From Thermoplasmata archaeon (GTDB lineage: Archaea; Thermoplasmatota; Thermoplasmata; Thermoplasmatales; Thermoplasmataceae): DNA of 22,438 nt. Location of the stretch: positions 1 through 22,438 of the forward strand of contig JAKBQO010000009.1 of the NCBI GenBank assembly GCA_021835185.1, given 5' to 3'. Shown in pieces: positions 7,496-15,881 of the stretch (position 1 is its first letter; each line of letters begins with the position of its first letter). Made by a program: the position numbers and the translations under genes. The notes under the pieces are model-generated. The model did no database searches and was not told the origin of the DNA. It was given only the letters and a program-made list of their open reading frames with translations.

Positions 7496-8446
7496 ATGCA
7501 AAAAAGCGTATCAGATAAGGGTAGTGGTTACAACTTCAGGAACAATATAACAATAGATTGGTGCCCTGGATGTGGTGACTTTGGTATAGTAAGTGCGGTA
7601 ACACAGGCTTTGTCAGCTATGAAAATGGATCCTCAAGATGTTGTAGCAGTATCCGGTATAGGATGCTCTGGAAAAACACCCCACTATCTAAACATAGCCG
7701 GAACACATACCCTTCACGGAAGGGCAATTCCATATGCAGTGGGTGTAAAACTCGCCAATCCAAACCTTAACGTACTCGTTATGGGCGGCGATGGAGACCT
7801 GCTGAGTATCGGAGCCGGCCATTTTGTAGGTGAAGGAAGGAGAAACTCAGGAGTAAAAGTCTTACTGTACAATAATTCAGTATACGGATTAACAAAAGGA
7901 CAGGCAGCACCAACACTCCCGCTGGGAGAAAAGGTAAAAAGCCTTCCAAGGCCAAACATATTGGGAAAAATTAATCCTATTACGCTTGCAATGGCATCAG
8001 GATACTCATTTGTTGCAAGGGCTTTCTCATCGGAGATAAAGCAGCTTTCAGAATTAATCCAGAGAGCAATAAAACACGAGGGTTCAGCAGTAATAGAAGT
8101 GCTTCAGCCATGCCCTACATACAATGATGTTAACACACTTGACTGGTACAGGCAGAGAGTGTACAAACTTGAGGATGACAAATCATGGGACCCTGTTGTT
8201 AACAGCAAGGAAGAGGATGAGGCAAAATTCGACAGAGGCTACAGGAAATCTCTGGAATGGGGAGACCACATACCCATTGGAATATTCTATGAGAACAATA
8301 CAATACCGAGCTATACCAAAAGGCTTGCAGGTGTAATTCCAGATTACCTGAAATACCCGCCCGCATTGCAGGATGTTTCCGATAGGGATGGGTATACAAT
8401 AGTAGACCCTATAAAAACATTCTCTGAAAACGATATAGAATTATAA
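7496..8446 (+). CDS. korB: 2-oxoacid:ferredoxin oxidoreductase, beta subunit
   Basis: The thiamine-diphosphate- and 4Fe-4S-binding subunit. Visible cluster ligands are C23 and C26 (WCPGCGDFG), C57 (GIGCSGKTPHY) and C206 (QPCPTYN), the four-cysteine pattern of archaeal two-subunit enzymes. The ThDP motif is GDGD (98-101) followed by NNSVYGLTKGQ, which contributes to cofactor binding. With the ATG at 7496 it has 316 residues, a little over the usual 300. It needs no separate delta ferredoxin subunit; electrons leave to a soluble ferredoxin encoded elsewhere. It ends the plus-strand arm of the TCA cluster, converging with the succinate dehydrogenase operon. Confidence 0.95.
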   Translation: MQKSVSDKGSGYNFRNNITIDWCPGCGDFGIVSAVTQALSAMKMDPQDVVAVSGIGCSGKTPHYLNIAGTHTLHGRAIPYAVGVKLANPNLNVLVMGGDGDLLSIGAGHFVGEGRRNSGVKVLLYNNSVYGLTKGQAAPTLPLGEKVKSLPRPNILGKINPITLAMASGYSFVARAFSSEIKQLSELIQRAIKHEGSAVIEVLQPCPTYNDVNTLDWYRQRVYKLEDDKSWDPVVNSKEEDEAKFDRGYRKSLEWGDHIPIGIFYENNTIPSYTKRLAGVIPDYLKYPPALQDVSDRDGYTIVDPIKTFSENDIEL

Positions 8447-8531
8447 AATTAATTTTTTTAATTCCATAAATAAATTTTTTAGAGTGTAAATAAAATTACT
8501 GTTTCATAATTAAAAAAATATTATTAATAGC
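8447..8531. terminator. Convergent intergenic region with T-tracts on both strands
   Basis: A run of seven T at about 8453-8459 follows korB on the plus strand, and a run of seven A at 8512-8518 gives a T-tract downstream of the small sdh gene on the minus strand. These fit archaeal T-rich termination for the two converging operons. Confidence 0.45.
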
Positions 8532-8894
8532 CTATTTCTTAGAGTCTTTGTTTTTAGCATCCTTGTTTTTCATATCTGTAAGATATTGCTCAATGTAAGC
8601 AAGATCCTGGGCAAGTGTTTTCTCACTTTCCTTTAGCCATAGGAGTCCTCCGGCGGAGTCAACCATAGTGCCGGAGAATTTCATATCTCCTACAAGCTGT
8701 TTCCAGTTAAATGGAATTTTAGAAATTACTGACAGGTACATAGCATTGTTTAATTTTCGTACATGGAGTTTCCCATAGAAAAGGTCATCTTTTTTATAAT
8801 AAATTTCAGTGGCAAATGGGGCTTCACCTGGTCTGGGTGGAATTTCCGATTTGCCTGTTATTTCAGTACCTTTTAGAAGGTCGTCGTAGTTCAT
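8532..8894 (-). CDS. Small fourth gene of the succinate dehydrogenase operon (SdhD/SdhF-like by position)
   Basis: A 120-residue soluble protein that overlaps the CCG-domain subunit by four bases (ATGA), so translation is coupled. It has no membrane segment and no cysteines. The middle is amphipathic ([25 protein letters not shown]), then a helix leads to a Lys/Asp-rich tail. By place and size it matches the fourth, 14-kDa subunit described for Sulfolobus and Acidianus succinate:quinone reductases (SdhD or SdhF), proposed to bind the membrane through amphipathic helices. I cannot confirm homology by eye; position, coupling and size are the basis. It could alternatively be an assembly factor. 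Confidence 0.65.
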   Translation of the reverse strand: MNYDDLLKGTEITGKSEIPPRPGEAPFATEIYYKKDDLFYGKLHVRKLNNAMYLSVISKIPFNWKQLVGDMKFSGTMVDSAGGLLWLKESEKTLAQDLAYIEQYLTDMKNKDAKNKDSKK

Positions 8895-9766
8895 GATATG
8901 CCTCTTGAACTAAGATATTCCATTGACATTTTTGACAATCCCAGTTCCTTTGGCGAATAACCGAATGAAAGCCCGATAAGCTGTGTTATGTATAGTGCAG
9001 GGAGCCTCCAGTCCTGTTTAAACTCCCTCTGTATCTTAGTCTGTGTAACATCAAGCTGCAGGTGGCAAAGTGAGCATGGGTGGACAAGCATTTCCGAACC
9101 ATTGTCCCTTGCACTGCTGAGTACGTTGTTCGCCATTTTCAGTGCCACAGTTGGGTTTGATCCCATCAGGGGAAAACCACAGCATGCTGACTTCATCGGG
9201 AAAGCTACGGGTGTTGCACCGGTTGCGGCTACAAGGTCCATTACACTGTGTGGATTGAATGCAGATTCGAATCCCATTACATTTGATGGCCTCAGCAGCT
9301 GGCATCCGTAATACGTTCCAACCTTGATATTTGTTAAGGGCCTTTTAACATGTTTCCTGATGTTTTCTATTCCAACGTCCCTTATTAATACCCATATAAA
9401 GTGTTCAGATTCAACCCCGTTATCGTATTCCTCCATATTGGCGTTTTTTAATCTCTGGTCAACATCTTCTTTTAGAACAGGGTCGTTTTCATATTTGTCA
9501 ACTGCCATTTTGTGTGAATTAAGGCAGACACTGCACGGAGTTGCCATTTTGTCATACCCCATTTTTTCTACCTTCTCAAGGTTTCTAAGATTCAAGGATG
9601 TATGTGATGATTCATTTTTATCATCCATAAATCCTCCACCACAGCAGTTCCAGTCGTCAACCTCCATTAACTCAAGGTCAAGATCCTTTGCTATTAACTG
9701 TGTGGCTATATCAACATCTTTCGCTATTCCGTGGGATGCACATCCCGGATAATATGCTACCTTCAT
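8891..9766 (-). CDS. sdhC: Succinate dehydrogenase CCG-domain subunit (HdrB-like; SdhC/SdhE of archaeal type)
   Basis: A 291-residue protein related to heterodisulfide reductase subunit B. It carries two complete cysteine-rich CCG motifs: C9, C41-C42-G, C78xxC81, and C155, C195-C196-G, C231xxC234. In HdrB this motif binds noncubane iron-sulfur clusters; in type-E succinate:quinone reductases of thermoacidophilic archaea this subunit replaces the heme-binding membrane anchors. No transmembrane helix is evident; the C-terminal stretch ([13 protein letters not shown]) is the family's conserved amphipathic end. The ATG overlaps the sdhB stop (ATGA), with a GGGTGA Shine-Dalgarno site a few bases upstream. 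It probably links electrons from SdhB to quinone. The symbol follows Sulfolobus usage and should not be confused with the bacterial cytochrome b subunit. Confidence 0.9.
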   Translation of the reverse strand: MKVAYYPGCASHGIAKDVDIATQLIAKDLDLELMEVDDWNCCGGGFMDDKNESSHTSLNLRNLEKVEKMGYDKMATPCSVCLNSHKMAVDKYENDPVLKEDVDQRLKNANMEEYDNGVESEHFIWVLIRDVGIENIRKHVKRPLTNIKVGTYYGCQLLRPSNVMGFESAFNPHSVMDLVAATGATPVAFPMKSACCGFPLMGSNPTVALKMANNVLSSARDNGSEMLVHPCSLCHLQLDVTQTKIQREFKQDWRLPALYITQLIGLSFGYSPKELGLSKMSMEYLSSRGIS

Positions 9767-10704
9767 TTCTTTTCACCCATTAATTTTTTTATTTCATCCA
9801 TATTTTTAACTTTGGAATCTTTCTCGAATGCGTATTTGAATTTGCCTGCTTTCAGCATGTCTACCGCATCCCTCATTGCTTCACCAAATCCGAAACTTTT
9901 CAAAAATAGTGTTGATTCTTTTATTTTTCCTGTTGACGATATAAGATTTTCTATGGCATCGTCATGCTTTCTTGCCGCAACTGTTATCGCAGTATTTCCT
10001 TTGTATTCGTCAAGATAGTTCTTTGTTTTCTTTATTGCAATTACTGGCTGTACATCCTGGGGGCACACCTCATAGCACATATAACATGAAGTACATCTGT
10101 ATGCACTGTCCATTAAAAGGTCTAACCTTTCCTGCTTCTTTGTGTCCCTTTCATCATCCACGAACCTGAATCCCTTTGCGTGGGCAGCAGGACCCAGGAA
10201 CTGTTCATCTTCCTTTACAGACGGGCATGCAGAGACGCAAAGGCCACAGTAAATACATTCTTCAAATTTCCATACTTCAGTCTGGTCTTCAGGGGTCATC
10301 CTCTGTTCATTTTCCCCTGAAAGTACGGAATTATCGGCTACCAGTCTCGGCATTACCTTGTACATCTTGTCGTAAAACACGTCTATATCTGTTATAAGAT
10401 CTCTGACTCCTGGATAATAGTCCATGCTCTCCAGATTAATTTCATTCTTATCATCTGTAGCCTGCAAAGCTATTGTCCTGCATGCCAGAGATGGAACACC
10501 ATTTATTTTCATTGAACAGCTTCCACAAACAGCCATATGGCAGGATGCACGGTAAGCCAGTGAAGGATCCTGTTCGGACTTTATCCTTCTAAGAACCTCC
10601 GTCATCTGTGTATATTTATCCACACTAAGTTTGTAGGACTTCCAGAATGCACCGTCTTTCTCATTATATTTTTTAACATTCACGGTTATTTCTTTTTCTT
10701 CCAT
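9763..10704 (-). CDS. sdhB: Succinate dehydrogenase iron-sulfur subunit
   Basis: The electron-transfer subunit of succinate dehydrogenase. The N-terminal plant-type ferredoxin domain binds 2Fe-2S through C55, C60, C63 and C75. The C-terminal domain has two complete four-cysteine motifs: C150xxC153xxC156xxxC160P and C204xxC207xxC210xxxC214P. In classical enzymes such as E. coli SdhB, the second motif lacks the Cys at the position of C207 and binds 3Fe-4S; here a second 4Fe-4S is predicted, as reported for archaeal type-E enzymes. About 99 residues follow the last cysteine, far longer than the classical tail, giving 313 residues in total. The ATG directly abuts the sdhA stop codon, and the gene overlaps the next by four bases. 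Confidence 0.95.
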   Translation of the reverse strand: MEEKEITVNVKKYNEKDGAFWKSYKLSVDKYTQMTEVLRRIKSEQDPSLAYRASCHMAVCGSCSMKINGVPSLACRTIALQATDDKNEINLESMDYYPGVRDLITDIDVFYDKMYKVMPRLVADNSVLSGENEQRMTPEDQTEVWKFEECIYCGLCVSACPSVKEDEQFLGPAAHAKGFRFVDDERDTKKQERLDLLMDSAYRCTSCYMCYEVCPQDVQPVIAIKKTKNYLDEYKGNTAITVAARKHDDAIENLISSTGKIKESTLFLKSFGFGEAMRDAVDMLKAGKFKYAFEKDSKVKNMDEIKKLMGEKK

Positions 10705-12399
10705 TTAATACACCCTCGCTTCAGGTTTCCATCTTGTATACGTAACAGGCTTGTACGTTATTTTTATTTCATCTCCGGCAAGATATGTTATGGTATGCTT
10801 CATCCAGTCCTTATCATTCCTTTCAGGGAAATCATCCCTGAAGTGTGCACCCCTTGTTTCTGTCCTGTTCAATGCTCCAGTAGCCATAGCATATGCAACA
10901 TCGATCATATTCCTTGTTTCCAGCGCGTTGAATAGTTCTGTGTTGTAATTTGTTGATTTGTCCGTGACATACATGGACCTTGATCTTGTTCTCAGATCTT
11001 TTATTTTCGAAATAGCCTGTGATAACCTGTCCTTGTCCCTGAATATGCCAACGTTGTCCCACATGATATCCCTGAGTTCCTCTGTCAGGACACCGAAATG
11101 CTCGCCGCTTTCTCTCTTTATGTAGGCATAGGCATTATCTACCAGCTTTTCCACGTCACTGTTTGACTCTATTTTTTTATGGGATTTAAGGTATTCTACC
11201 ATGGCATTCCCGGTCTCCCTTCCATATACAAGGGTTTCCAGAAGTGAATTTGAACCCAGCCTGTTAGCACCATGCACAGAAACACATGCGGCTTCTCCGG
11301 CTGCAAATACGCCTTTCAGGTCATGGTTAGTTCCTGTTATGTCAACATCTATGCCACCCATGAAGTAATGCTGTGCCGGCCTTACCGGTATCATCTCTTC
11401 AGCAGCATCCACGCCTGAGAAGTTCTTTGCTGCATCGTATGCCAGTGTCAATCTTTCCAGGATGTATTTCTTTCCCAGATGCCTGAGGTCAAGGCCTAAA
11501 TATCCGCCTTCGAATCCTCTGCCCTCACGGATCTCAATTGCCATGGACCTGGAAACAATATCCCTGGGTGCAAGGTCAAACTTATGTGGTGCATAGCGTG
11601 CCATGAATCTTTCTCCCTTGTTATTTTTTAATATTGCACCCTCAGCCCTTGCCGCTTCGCTGATCAGTATATCGGATGGATAAAGCCCGGTTGGGTGGAA
11701 CTGTACAAATTCCGGGTCCTTAAGTGCCACACCGGACCTCAATGCTATGCCATGCCCATCACCAGTGTTGATGTAACTGTTTGTTGAATGTTTGTACATC
11801 ATGCCTATTCCACCTGATGCTATGAGCAATGCCCTTGATTTCAGGTATATGGGATCAAGTGTTTTCATTTCCATTGCTACAAGCCCATTTACACTATCGC
11901 CTTCTCTTGCAATGTCAAGGACGTAATATTCATTGTAAAAATCAATATTCTTAAATCCCGTTGAATGCTCGAAAAGGGTATGCAACAATGCCATTCCGGT
12001 TTTATCCGCAATAAATCTTGTCCTTGGATAGGTTTGCCCTCCAAAATACCTTAATGCTATCCTTCCATCGGGCTGCCTGTTAAAAGGGGCTCCCCACGCA
12101 TCCAGCAAATTAACTATCTCACCAGACTTTTTGGACAGCAATTCAGCAGCGTCCTGATCTACCAGATAATCTCCTCCCTTGACCTCGTCATAGGACATAA
12201 AATCAGGATCATCATTCGGGTCAGAATTACCCATAATGTAGGCTGCTATGCCTCCTTCTGCAGCTGAAGAATGCGAACGTGTTGGAAAAACCTTCGAAAC
12301 TACAGCAACAGTAAAACCAGCTGCCGCAACCATATTGGCAGCCATTAATCCGGCTAGCCCACCTCCTAAAATAACTGCATCATATTCTTTTTTTTCCAT
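10705..12399 (-). CDS. sdhA: Succinate dehydrogenase flavoprotein subunit
   Basis: The catalytic subunit that oxidises succinate to fumarate with covalently bound FAD. The dinucleotide-binding motif GGGLAGL is at residues 12-18; H43 in [11 protein letters not shown] is the expected flavin-attachment histidine. Substrate-site residues are seen in FVQFHPTG, the catalytic Arg at about 279 in [15 protein letters not shown] and [13 protein letters not shown]. At 564 residues it is of ordinary size, near the E. coli protein (588). It leads a four-gene operon (A-B-CCG-small). A GGTGAT Shine-Dalgarno site (12406-12411) precedes the ATG, so unlike many first genes here it probably has a short leader. 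The upstream mdh is 77 bp away and may be cotranscribed or independent. The protein is predicted to sit on the cytoplasmic face of the membrane. Confidence 0.96.
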   Translation of the reverse strand: MEKKEYDAVILGGGLAGLMAANMVAAAGFTVAVVSKVFPTRSHSSAAEGGIAAYIMGNSDPNDDPDFMSYDEVKGGDYLVDQDAAELLSKKSGEIVNLLDAWGAPFNRQPDGRIALRYFGGQTYPRTRFIADKTGMALLHTLFEHSTGFKNIDFYNEYYVLDIAREGDSVNGLVAMEMKTLDPIYLKSRALLIASGGIGMMYKHSTNSYINTGDGHGIALRSGVALKDPEFVQFHPTGLYPSDILISEAARAEGAILKNNKGERFMARYAPHKFDLAPRDIVSRSMAIEIREGRGFEGGYLGLDLRHLGKKYILERLTLAYDAAKNFSGVDAAEEMIPVRPAQHYFMGGIDVDITGTNHDLKGVFAAGEAACVSVHGANRLGSNSLLETLVYGRETGNAMVEYLKSHKKIESNSDVEKLVDNAYAYIKRESGEHFGVLTEELRDIMWDNVGIFRDKDRLSQAISKIKDLRTRSRSMYVTDKSTNYNTELFNALETRNMIDVAYAMATGALNRTETRGAHFRDDFPERNDKDWMKHTITYLAGDEIKITYKPVTYTRWKPEARVY

Positions 12400-12444
12400 G
12401 AAATTATCACCAGTATATATTTTTTATGTAATGTTATAATGAAA

Positions 12445-12460
12445 TAAAATATAATATTTT
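12445..12460 (-). promoter_or_regulatory. Candidate TATA box of the sdh operon
   Basis: The minus strand reads AAAATATTATATTTTA here. Initiation 26 bp downstream would leave a leader of about 28 bases that contains the GGTGAT ribosome site of sdhA. A second TATA-like stretch at 12413-12424 is too close to the ATG. Confidence 0.4.
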
Positions 12461-12476
12461 TGTTTTATACGAATTA

Positions 12477-13445
12477 TCAGTGTGATGCGAAGTAATCATC
12501 TGCAAGTTTGTTGTTTTTCTTTACAGATTCCACGCTCTTCATCCATTCCTTTGCATCCGCTTCACTGAATTTTAAATCATATATTTCCTCAACACCATTC
12601 TTTCCAATTTTTATTGGAACTCCGATAAAGGCGTTGCTGACTTTATAATTTTCTGCATGTTTTCCTGTAAGGTATGCTGCGCATGGAATCACCCTGTGCT
12701 GATCGTTAATTACAGATTCAACCATTACAGAAATGGATATTGATGGTGCATAGAACGCTGTTCCTGTTTTGTAAAGGTTAAGTATCTCGCCTCCTCCAAA
12801 TCTGGTTCTTTTAATGATTTCCTGTATTTTCTCTTCGCTAAGAAGATCGGATATGGGTATTCCTGAAACGCTGGAGTAATGTATAAACGGAACCATATCG
12901 TCACCATGGCCACCTATTACGAAGGCATTTACATCTTTTACAGATACATTAAGTGCTTCAGCCAGGAAAGTCCTGAATCTGGAACTGTCCAGTGATCCGC
13001 CCAATCCTATTATTCTCTCGGGGCTAATTCCGGATGCCTTCTGCAATGCGTATGCCATTATATCTGCTGGATTTGTTACAGCAACTATTATTGAATCCGG
13101 TGAATATTTCTTAATCTGTTCCCCAACATCCTTCATTATTCCTATATTCTTTACCAGAAGATCGTCCCTGCTCATTCCTGGCCTTCTTGCAAGCCCGGCT
13201 GTAACTACTATTACATCTGAACCTTTTAAATTTGCATATTCCTTAGGGTCCTGGGTGCAAAATCCCTTCAATTTGCAATCAAAGCCAAAATGTGGTGCTC
13301 CTTCCTGTATATCCAGTGCTTTTCCCTCTGCAACGCCCTCAACAATATCAAAAATGTTTATATCTGCGATATTCTTGATAGCCAGAACCTGTGCTACACT
13401 TGCACCTACTGCTCCTGCGCCAATAATAGAAATCTTCTTGTCCAT
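12477..13445 (-). CDS. mdh: Malate dehydrogenase (NAD-dependent, LDH-like family)
   Basis: Oxidises malate to oxaloacetate, closing the TCA cycle. The Rossmann motif GAGAVG (9-14) and acidic D33 at the end of the second strand point to NAD preference. Substrate and catalytic residues are visible: R87/R88 and R93 in LARRPGMSRDDL, N125 in TNPAD, D153 and R156 in GSLDSSRF, and H180 in GGHGDD. The Arg in the RRPGM loop favours malate over lactate. At 322 residues it is normal. It is oriented with the sdh operon, ending 77 bp upstream of sdhA, and faces pdxS divergently. A TATA box centred 26 bp upstream of the ATG gives a leaderless start. Confidence 0.95.
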   Translation of the reverse strand: MDKKISIIGAGAVGASVAQVLAIKNIADINIFDIVEGVAEGKALDIQEGAPHFGFDCKLKGFCTQDPKEYANLKGSDVIVVTAGLARRPGMSRDDLLVKNIGIMKDVGEQIKKYSPDSIIVAVTNPADIMAYALQKASGISPERIIGLGGSLDSSRFRTFLAEALNVSVKDVNAFVIGGHGDDMVPFIHYSSVSGIPISDLLSEEKIQEIIKRTRFGGGEILNLYKTGTAFYAPSISISVMVESVINDQHRVIPCAAYLTGKHAENYKVSNAFIGVPIKIGKNGVEEIYDLKFSEADAKEWMKSVESVKKNNKLADDYFASH

Positions 13446-13463
13446 AGATTGGTATAGCCTTTC

Positions 13464-13478
13464 AAATTAAATATTTTT
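13464..13478 (-). promoter_or_regulatory. TATA box of mdh
   Basis: Minus-strand AAAAATATTTAATTT is centred 26 bp upstream of the mdh ATG at 13445. Confidence 0.55.
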
Positions 13479-13522
13479 GTATTATCCCGAAAGTATTCAA
13501 AGATATAGATACATCGGGAAAG

Positions 13523-13534
13523 TGTAAATATGTA
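13523..13534 (+). promoter_or_regulatory. TATA box of pdxST
   Basis: TGTAAATATGTA is centred about 26 bp before the pdxS ATG at 13554, in the 108-bp divergent region shared with mdh. Another A/T stretch (13538-13546) is too close to the ATG. Confidence 0.4.
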
Positions 13535-13553
13535 ATTATTATATAGTTTTATT

Positions 13554-14546
13554 ATGCTGGACTTACAGAAGTTAAAATATGGGGATGAATTATTAAAACG
13601 CGGATTTGCTAAAATGACAAAGGGAGGTGTTGTTATGGATGTTACCAATGCTGAACAGGCAAAAATCGCCGAAAAAGCAGGTGCAGTTTCCGTAATGGCA
13701 CTGGAAAGGGTTCCTTCCGATATACGTGCCCAGGGTGGAGTTGCAAGGATGTCAGATCCACTTAAGGTTAAAGAAATCCTTGATTCTGTTTCTATACCTG
13801 TTATGGCCAAAGTCAGGATAGGGCATTTAAGCGAAGCTTCAATACTGGAATCACTGGGTGTTGATATGCTTGATGAAAGCGAAGTGCTCACTCCTGCAGA
13901 TCCATTTTACCATATAAATAAAAAAATGTATAAAGTTCCGGTTGTATGCGGTGCAAGGACTTTTCCAGAAGCAGTGAGAAGGATATTTGAAGGCGCAGCA
14001 ATGATAAGGACAAAGGGAGAAGCGGGAACAGGAAATATAATAGAAGCAGTCAGGCATATTCGCACTGTTAACGATGGTATATACATATTGAATTCCATCA
14101 CATCAGACGAAATGTACGCGGTTGCCGAAAACATATCGAAAAGCTACACCACTTTGAGAAACCTGACAGCATCAGACCTTTACGGTGCAGATAGGGAAAT
14201 GCCATATGATAATGTATATTATGGAATGGATTTCAGGGAAATATCCAATCAGATATTTAAGGTATTAAAGGAGATAAAGCATATGAAGAGGCTTCCACTG
14301 GTTAACTTTGCTGCCGGTGGAATTGCTACACCTGCCGATGCTGCACTGATGATGAAAATGGGCATGGATGGCGTATTTGTGGGAAGCGGAATATTCAAAT
14401 CCAAAAATCCACAGAAGATGGCCGAAGCAATAGTTGAAGCAACTGAAAATTATGAGGACTATAAATTGCTTTCAGATGTTTCATCCGGGCTTGAGGGCAT
14501 GCATGGGCTTGACATATCTGAGATAGAAAAACTTCAAAACAGATAA
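13554..14546 (+). CDS. pdxS: Pyridoxal 5'-phosphate synthase, synthase subunit
   Basis: The TIM-barrel lyase that builds pyridoxal 5'-phosphate (vitamin B6) from ribose 5-phosphate, glyceraldehyde 3-phosphate and ammonia supplied by PdxT. Catalytic lysines are visible: K86 in MAKVRIGH, which forms the sugar Schiff base, and K154 in [10 protein letters not shown], which carries the intermediate to the second site; D29 (VVMDVTN) is also conserved. The C-terminal half has [16 protein letters not shown]. At 330 residues it is longer than bacterial forms (about 294) and like archaeal ones that carry an insertion after residue 175. It is followed by pdxT after 17 bases. Confidence 0.97.
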   Translation: MLDLQKLKYGDELLKRGFAKMTKGGVVMDVTNAEQAKIAEKAGAVSVMALERVPSDIRAQGGVARMSDPLKVKEILDSVSIPVMAKVRIGHLSEASILESLGVDMLDESEVLTPADPFYHINKKMYKVPVVCGARTFPEAVRRIFEGAAMIRTKGEAGTGNIIEAVRHIRTVNDGIYILNSITSDEMYAVAENISKSYTTLRNLTASDLYGADREMPYDNVYYGMDFREISNQIFKVLKEIKHMKRLPLVNFAAGGIATPADAALMMKMGMDGVFVGSGIFKSKNPQKMAEAIVEATENYEDYKLLSDVSSGLEGMHGLDISEIEKLQNR

Positions 14547-14563
14547 ATTATTTTTGAATATTT

Positions 14564-15136
14564 ATGAAAATCGGAATACTGGATATACAGGGAGATGTGT
14601 CTGAGCATTTCCAGATGATAAAACGATTGCCAGGGAAATACCATGCTGTTCCAGTTATGGTTAAAACTGTAAATGACCTTGCTGGCATATCCGGGTTAAT
14701 TATACCTGGTGGCGAAAGCACAGTTATATACATGCTTCTCAAAAAATCAGGAATGTATGAAAAGATTGTTGAAATGGCACATTCGGGCCTACATATTATG
14801 GGTACATGTGCAGGCGCAATACTCGTTTCCAGGGATACAGGCGACAAACAGGTGGAAGGCATGAACCTTATCGATATATCCATAAAAAGAAACGCCTATG
14901 GAAGGCAGATCAATTCGTTCATACAGAAAATAAACATATCCGGAATAGGAAACTTTGATGCCGTGTTCATCCGCGCTCCTGAGATTGAATCTACCGGGAA
15001 TTCAGAAGTGCTTGGTTTAGAAAATGGAAAACCTGTTATTGTGAGAGAAGGAAATATAATGGCTTTGACATTCCATCCGGAACTTACAGGAAATACAGGA
15101 GTCCATGAACTATTTGTTTCCGGAATTACTGGATAA
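14564..15136 (+). CDS. pdxT: Pyridoxal 5'-phosphate synthase, glutaminase subunit
   Basis: The class I glutamine amidotransferase that hydrolyses glutamine and channels ammonia to PdxS. The family signature is clear: GDVSEH near the N-terminus, PGGEST (48-53), nucleophile C82 in GTCAGA, and the H171/E173 pair in TFHPELTG completing the catalytic triad. At 190 residues it has the typical length. It lies 17 bases downstream of pdxS without an obvious Shine-Dalgarno site, but almost certainly shares its transcript. The pair forms a dodecamer of each subunit in known systems. Confidence 0.96.
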   Translation: MKIGILDIQGDVSEHFQMIKRLPGKYHAVPVMVKTVNDLAGISGLIIPGGESTVIYMLLKKSGMYEKIVEMAHSGLHIMGTCAGAILVSRDTGDKQVEGMNLIDISIKRNAYGRQINSFIQKINISGIGNFDAVFIRAPEIESTGNSEVLGLENGKPVIVREGNIMALTFHPELTGNTGVHELFVSGITG

Positions 15137-15182
15137 ATTTATTTGCTATTTCTATATTATTGAAGTTATACATTTACAATCC

Positions 15183-15195
15183 TTAAAATTATATT
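15183..15195 (+). promoter_or_regulatory. TATA box of the small membrane-protein gene
   Basis: TTAAAATTATATT is centred about 28 bp upstream of the GTG at 15217. Confidence 0.35.
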
Positions 15196-15216
15196 CAATT
15201 ATTATATACTGAAGGC

Positions 15217-15417
15217 GTGGAAAATAAGCGGGTTAAAAACCTGATAAAAGTGAATATAATAATAGGCATAATTACCGTAATAGAAGTAAGTTATATTATA
15301 TCGCACTTCAAGCTTTATCTTGCACATGTGCTCCCTATCGATATATTATCCATAGTTCTGGGAATGTCTTTTGCTGTTACTATGTTCCTCTGGGTTGTTG
15401 GCATAACAAAGAATTAA
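15217..15417 (+). CDS. Small two-helix membrane protein, 66 residues
   Basis: Not recognised. Two hydrophobic segments, about residues 10-30 and 40-62, are separated by a short loop (HFKLYLAHVLP), with a basic N-terminus (MENKRVKNLIK) that suggests a cytoplasmic N-terminus by the positive-inside rule. The start is GTG, with leaderless spacing to a TATA box. It lies 80 bp after pdxT and 22 bp before the PPC gene on the same strand. The clean hydrophobic pattern and promoter support a real gene, but no function can be inferred; it might be cotranscribed with the PPC gene. Confidence 0.55.
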   Translation: MENKRVKNLIKVNIIIGIITVIEVSYIISHFKLYLAHVLPIDILSIVLGMSFAVTMFLWVVGITKN

Positions 15418-15439
15418 TACATTTAAAGTATCTGCATTC

Positions 15440-15856
15440 ATGCAATCTAATGCTGAAAATAATATAATAGTGGCTAAATTTGAAGCTAATGAAGATGTTC
15501 TGTCCAATTTAAATATTCTTGTTGAAAAATACTCAATTAAAACAGGATTCATTGATATGGGCATAGGCATGATAAAAAATTTGAAAATCGGGTACTGGAA
15601 TATAAACAAATATGATGAATTGCTAATAGAGGACAGATCAGAGCTTGTGGCATTCCATGGTTCAATTGCAAATGACAAAAACAGGTTCCACATACATATA
15701 GGAGTGGCAAGAAAAGACCATGGCCTTTATGGCGGGCACTTTTTCTCCGGAATTGCTGACCCATTGATGGAAGTTAAAATAACTAAATTTGATAACATAG
15801 AGTTCACCAGAAAATACAACCCTGAATCAACACTGAATGAACTGGAAATTCATTAA
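15440..15856 (+). CDS. PPC/DUF296-domain protein
   Basis: A 138-residue single-domain protein of the PPC (DUF296) family, found alone in bacteria and archaea and fused to AT-hooks in plants. The signature is HIHIGVARKDHGLYGGHFFSG-like: H84, H86 and H100, which in structures of prokaryotic members line a metal site, with the preceding H73 (AFHGS). The prokaryotic family usually trimerises; its function is not established. It begins a plus-strand run: queE starts 26 bp after its stop, then folE and queD follow tightly, so it may belong to the archaeosine-precursor operon. A T/A-rich element at 15414-15427 is a possible promoter. Confidence 0.85.
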   Translation: MQSNAENNIIVAKFEANEDVLSNLNILVEKYSIKTGFIDMGIGMIKNLKIGYWNINKYDELLIEDRSELVAFHGSIANDKNRFHIHIGVARKDHGLYGGHFFSGIADPLMEVKITKFDNIEFTRKYNPESTLNELEIH

Positions 15857-15881
15857 TAGCCCTTATTTAAGGTTTTTAAAA

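Noticed and set aside
8988..9752. Long plus-strand open frames opposite the CCG subunit gene.
   Set aside because: The minus-strand frame has a complete cysteine pattern and operon overlaps; the plus frames have no family motifs and are codon-use shadows.
10832..11062. Minus-strand frame in another phase inside sdhA.
   Set aside because: Same strand as sdhA but out of frame; a low-complexity Gln/Gly-rich translation typical of a shadow.
15837..15881. Upstream ATG of queE within the PPC gene.
   Set aside because: It adds 15 residues absent from the family; the ATG at 15882 begins at the conserved N-terminus.
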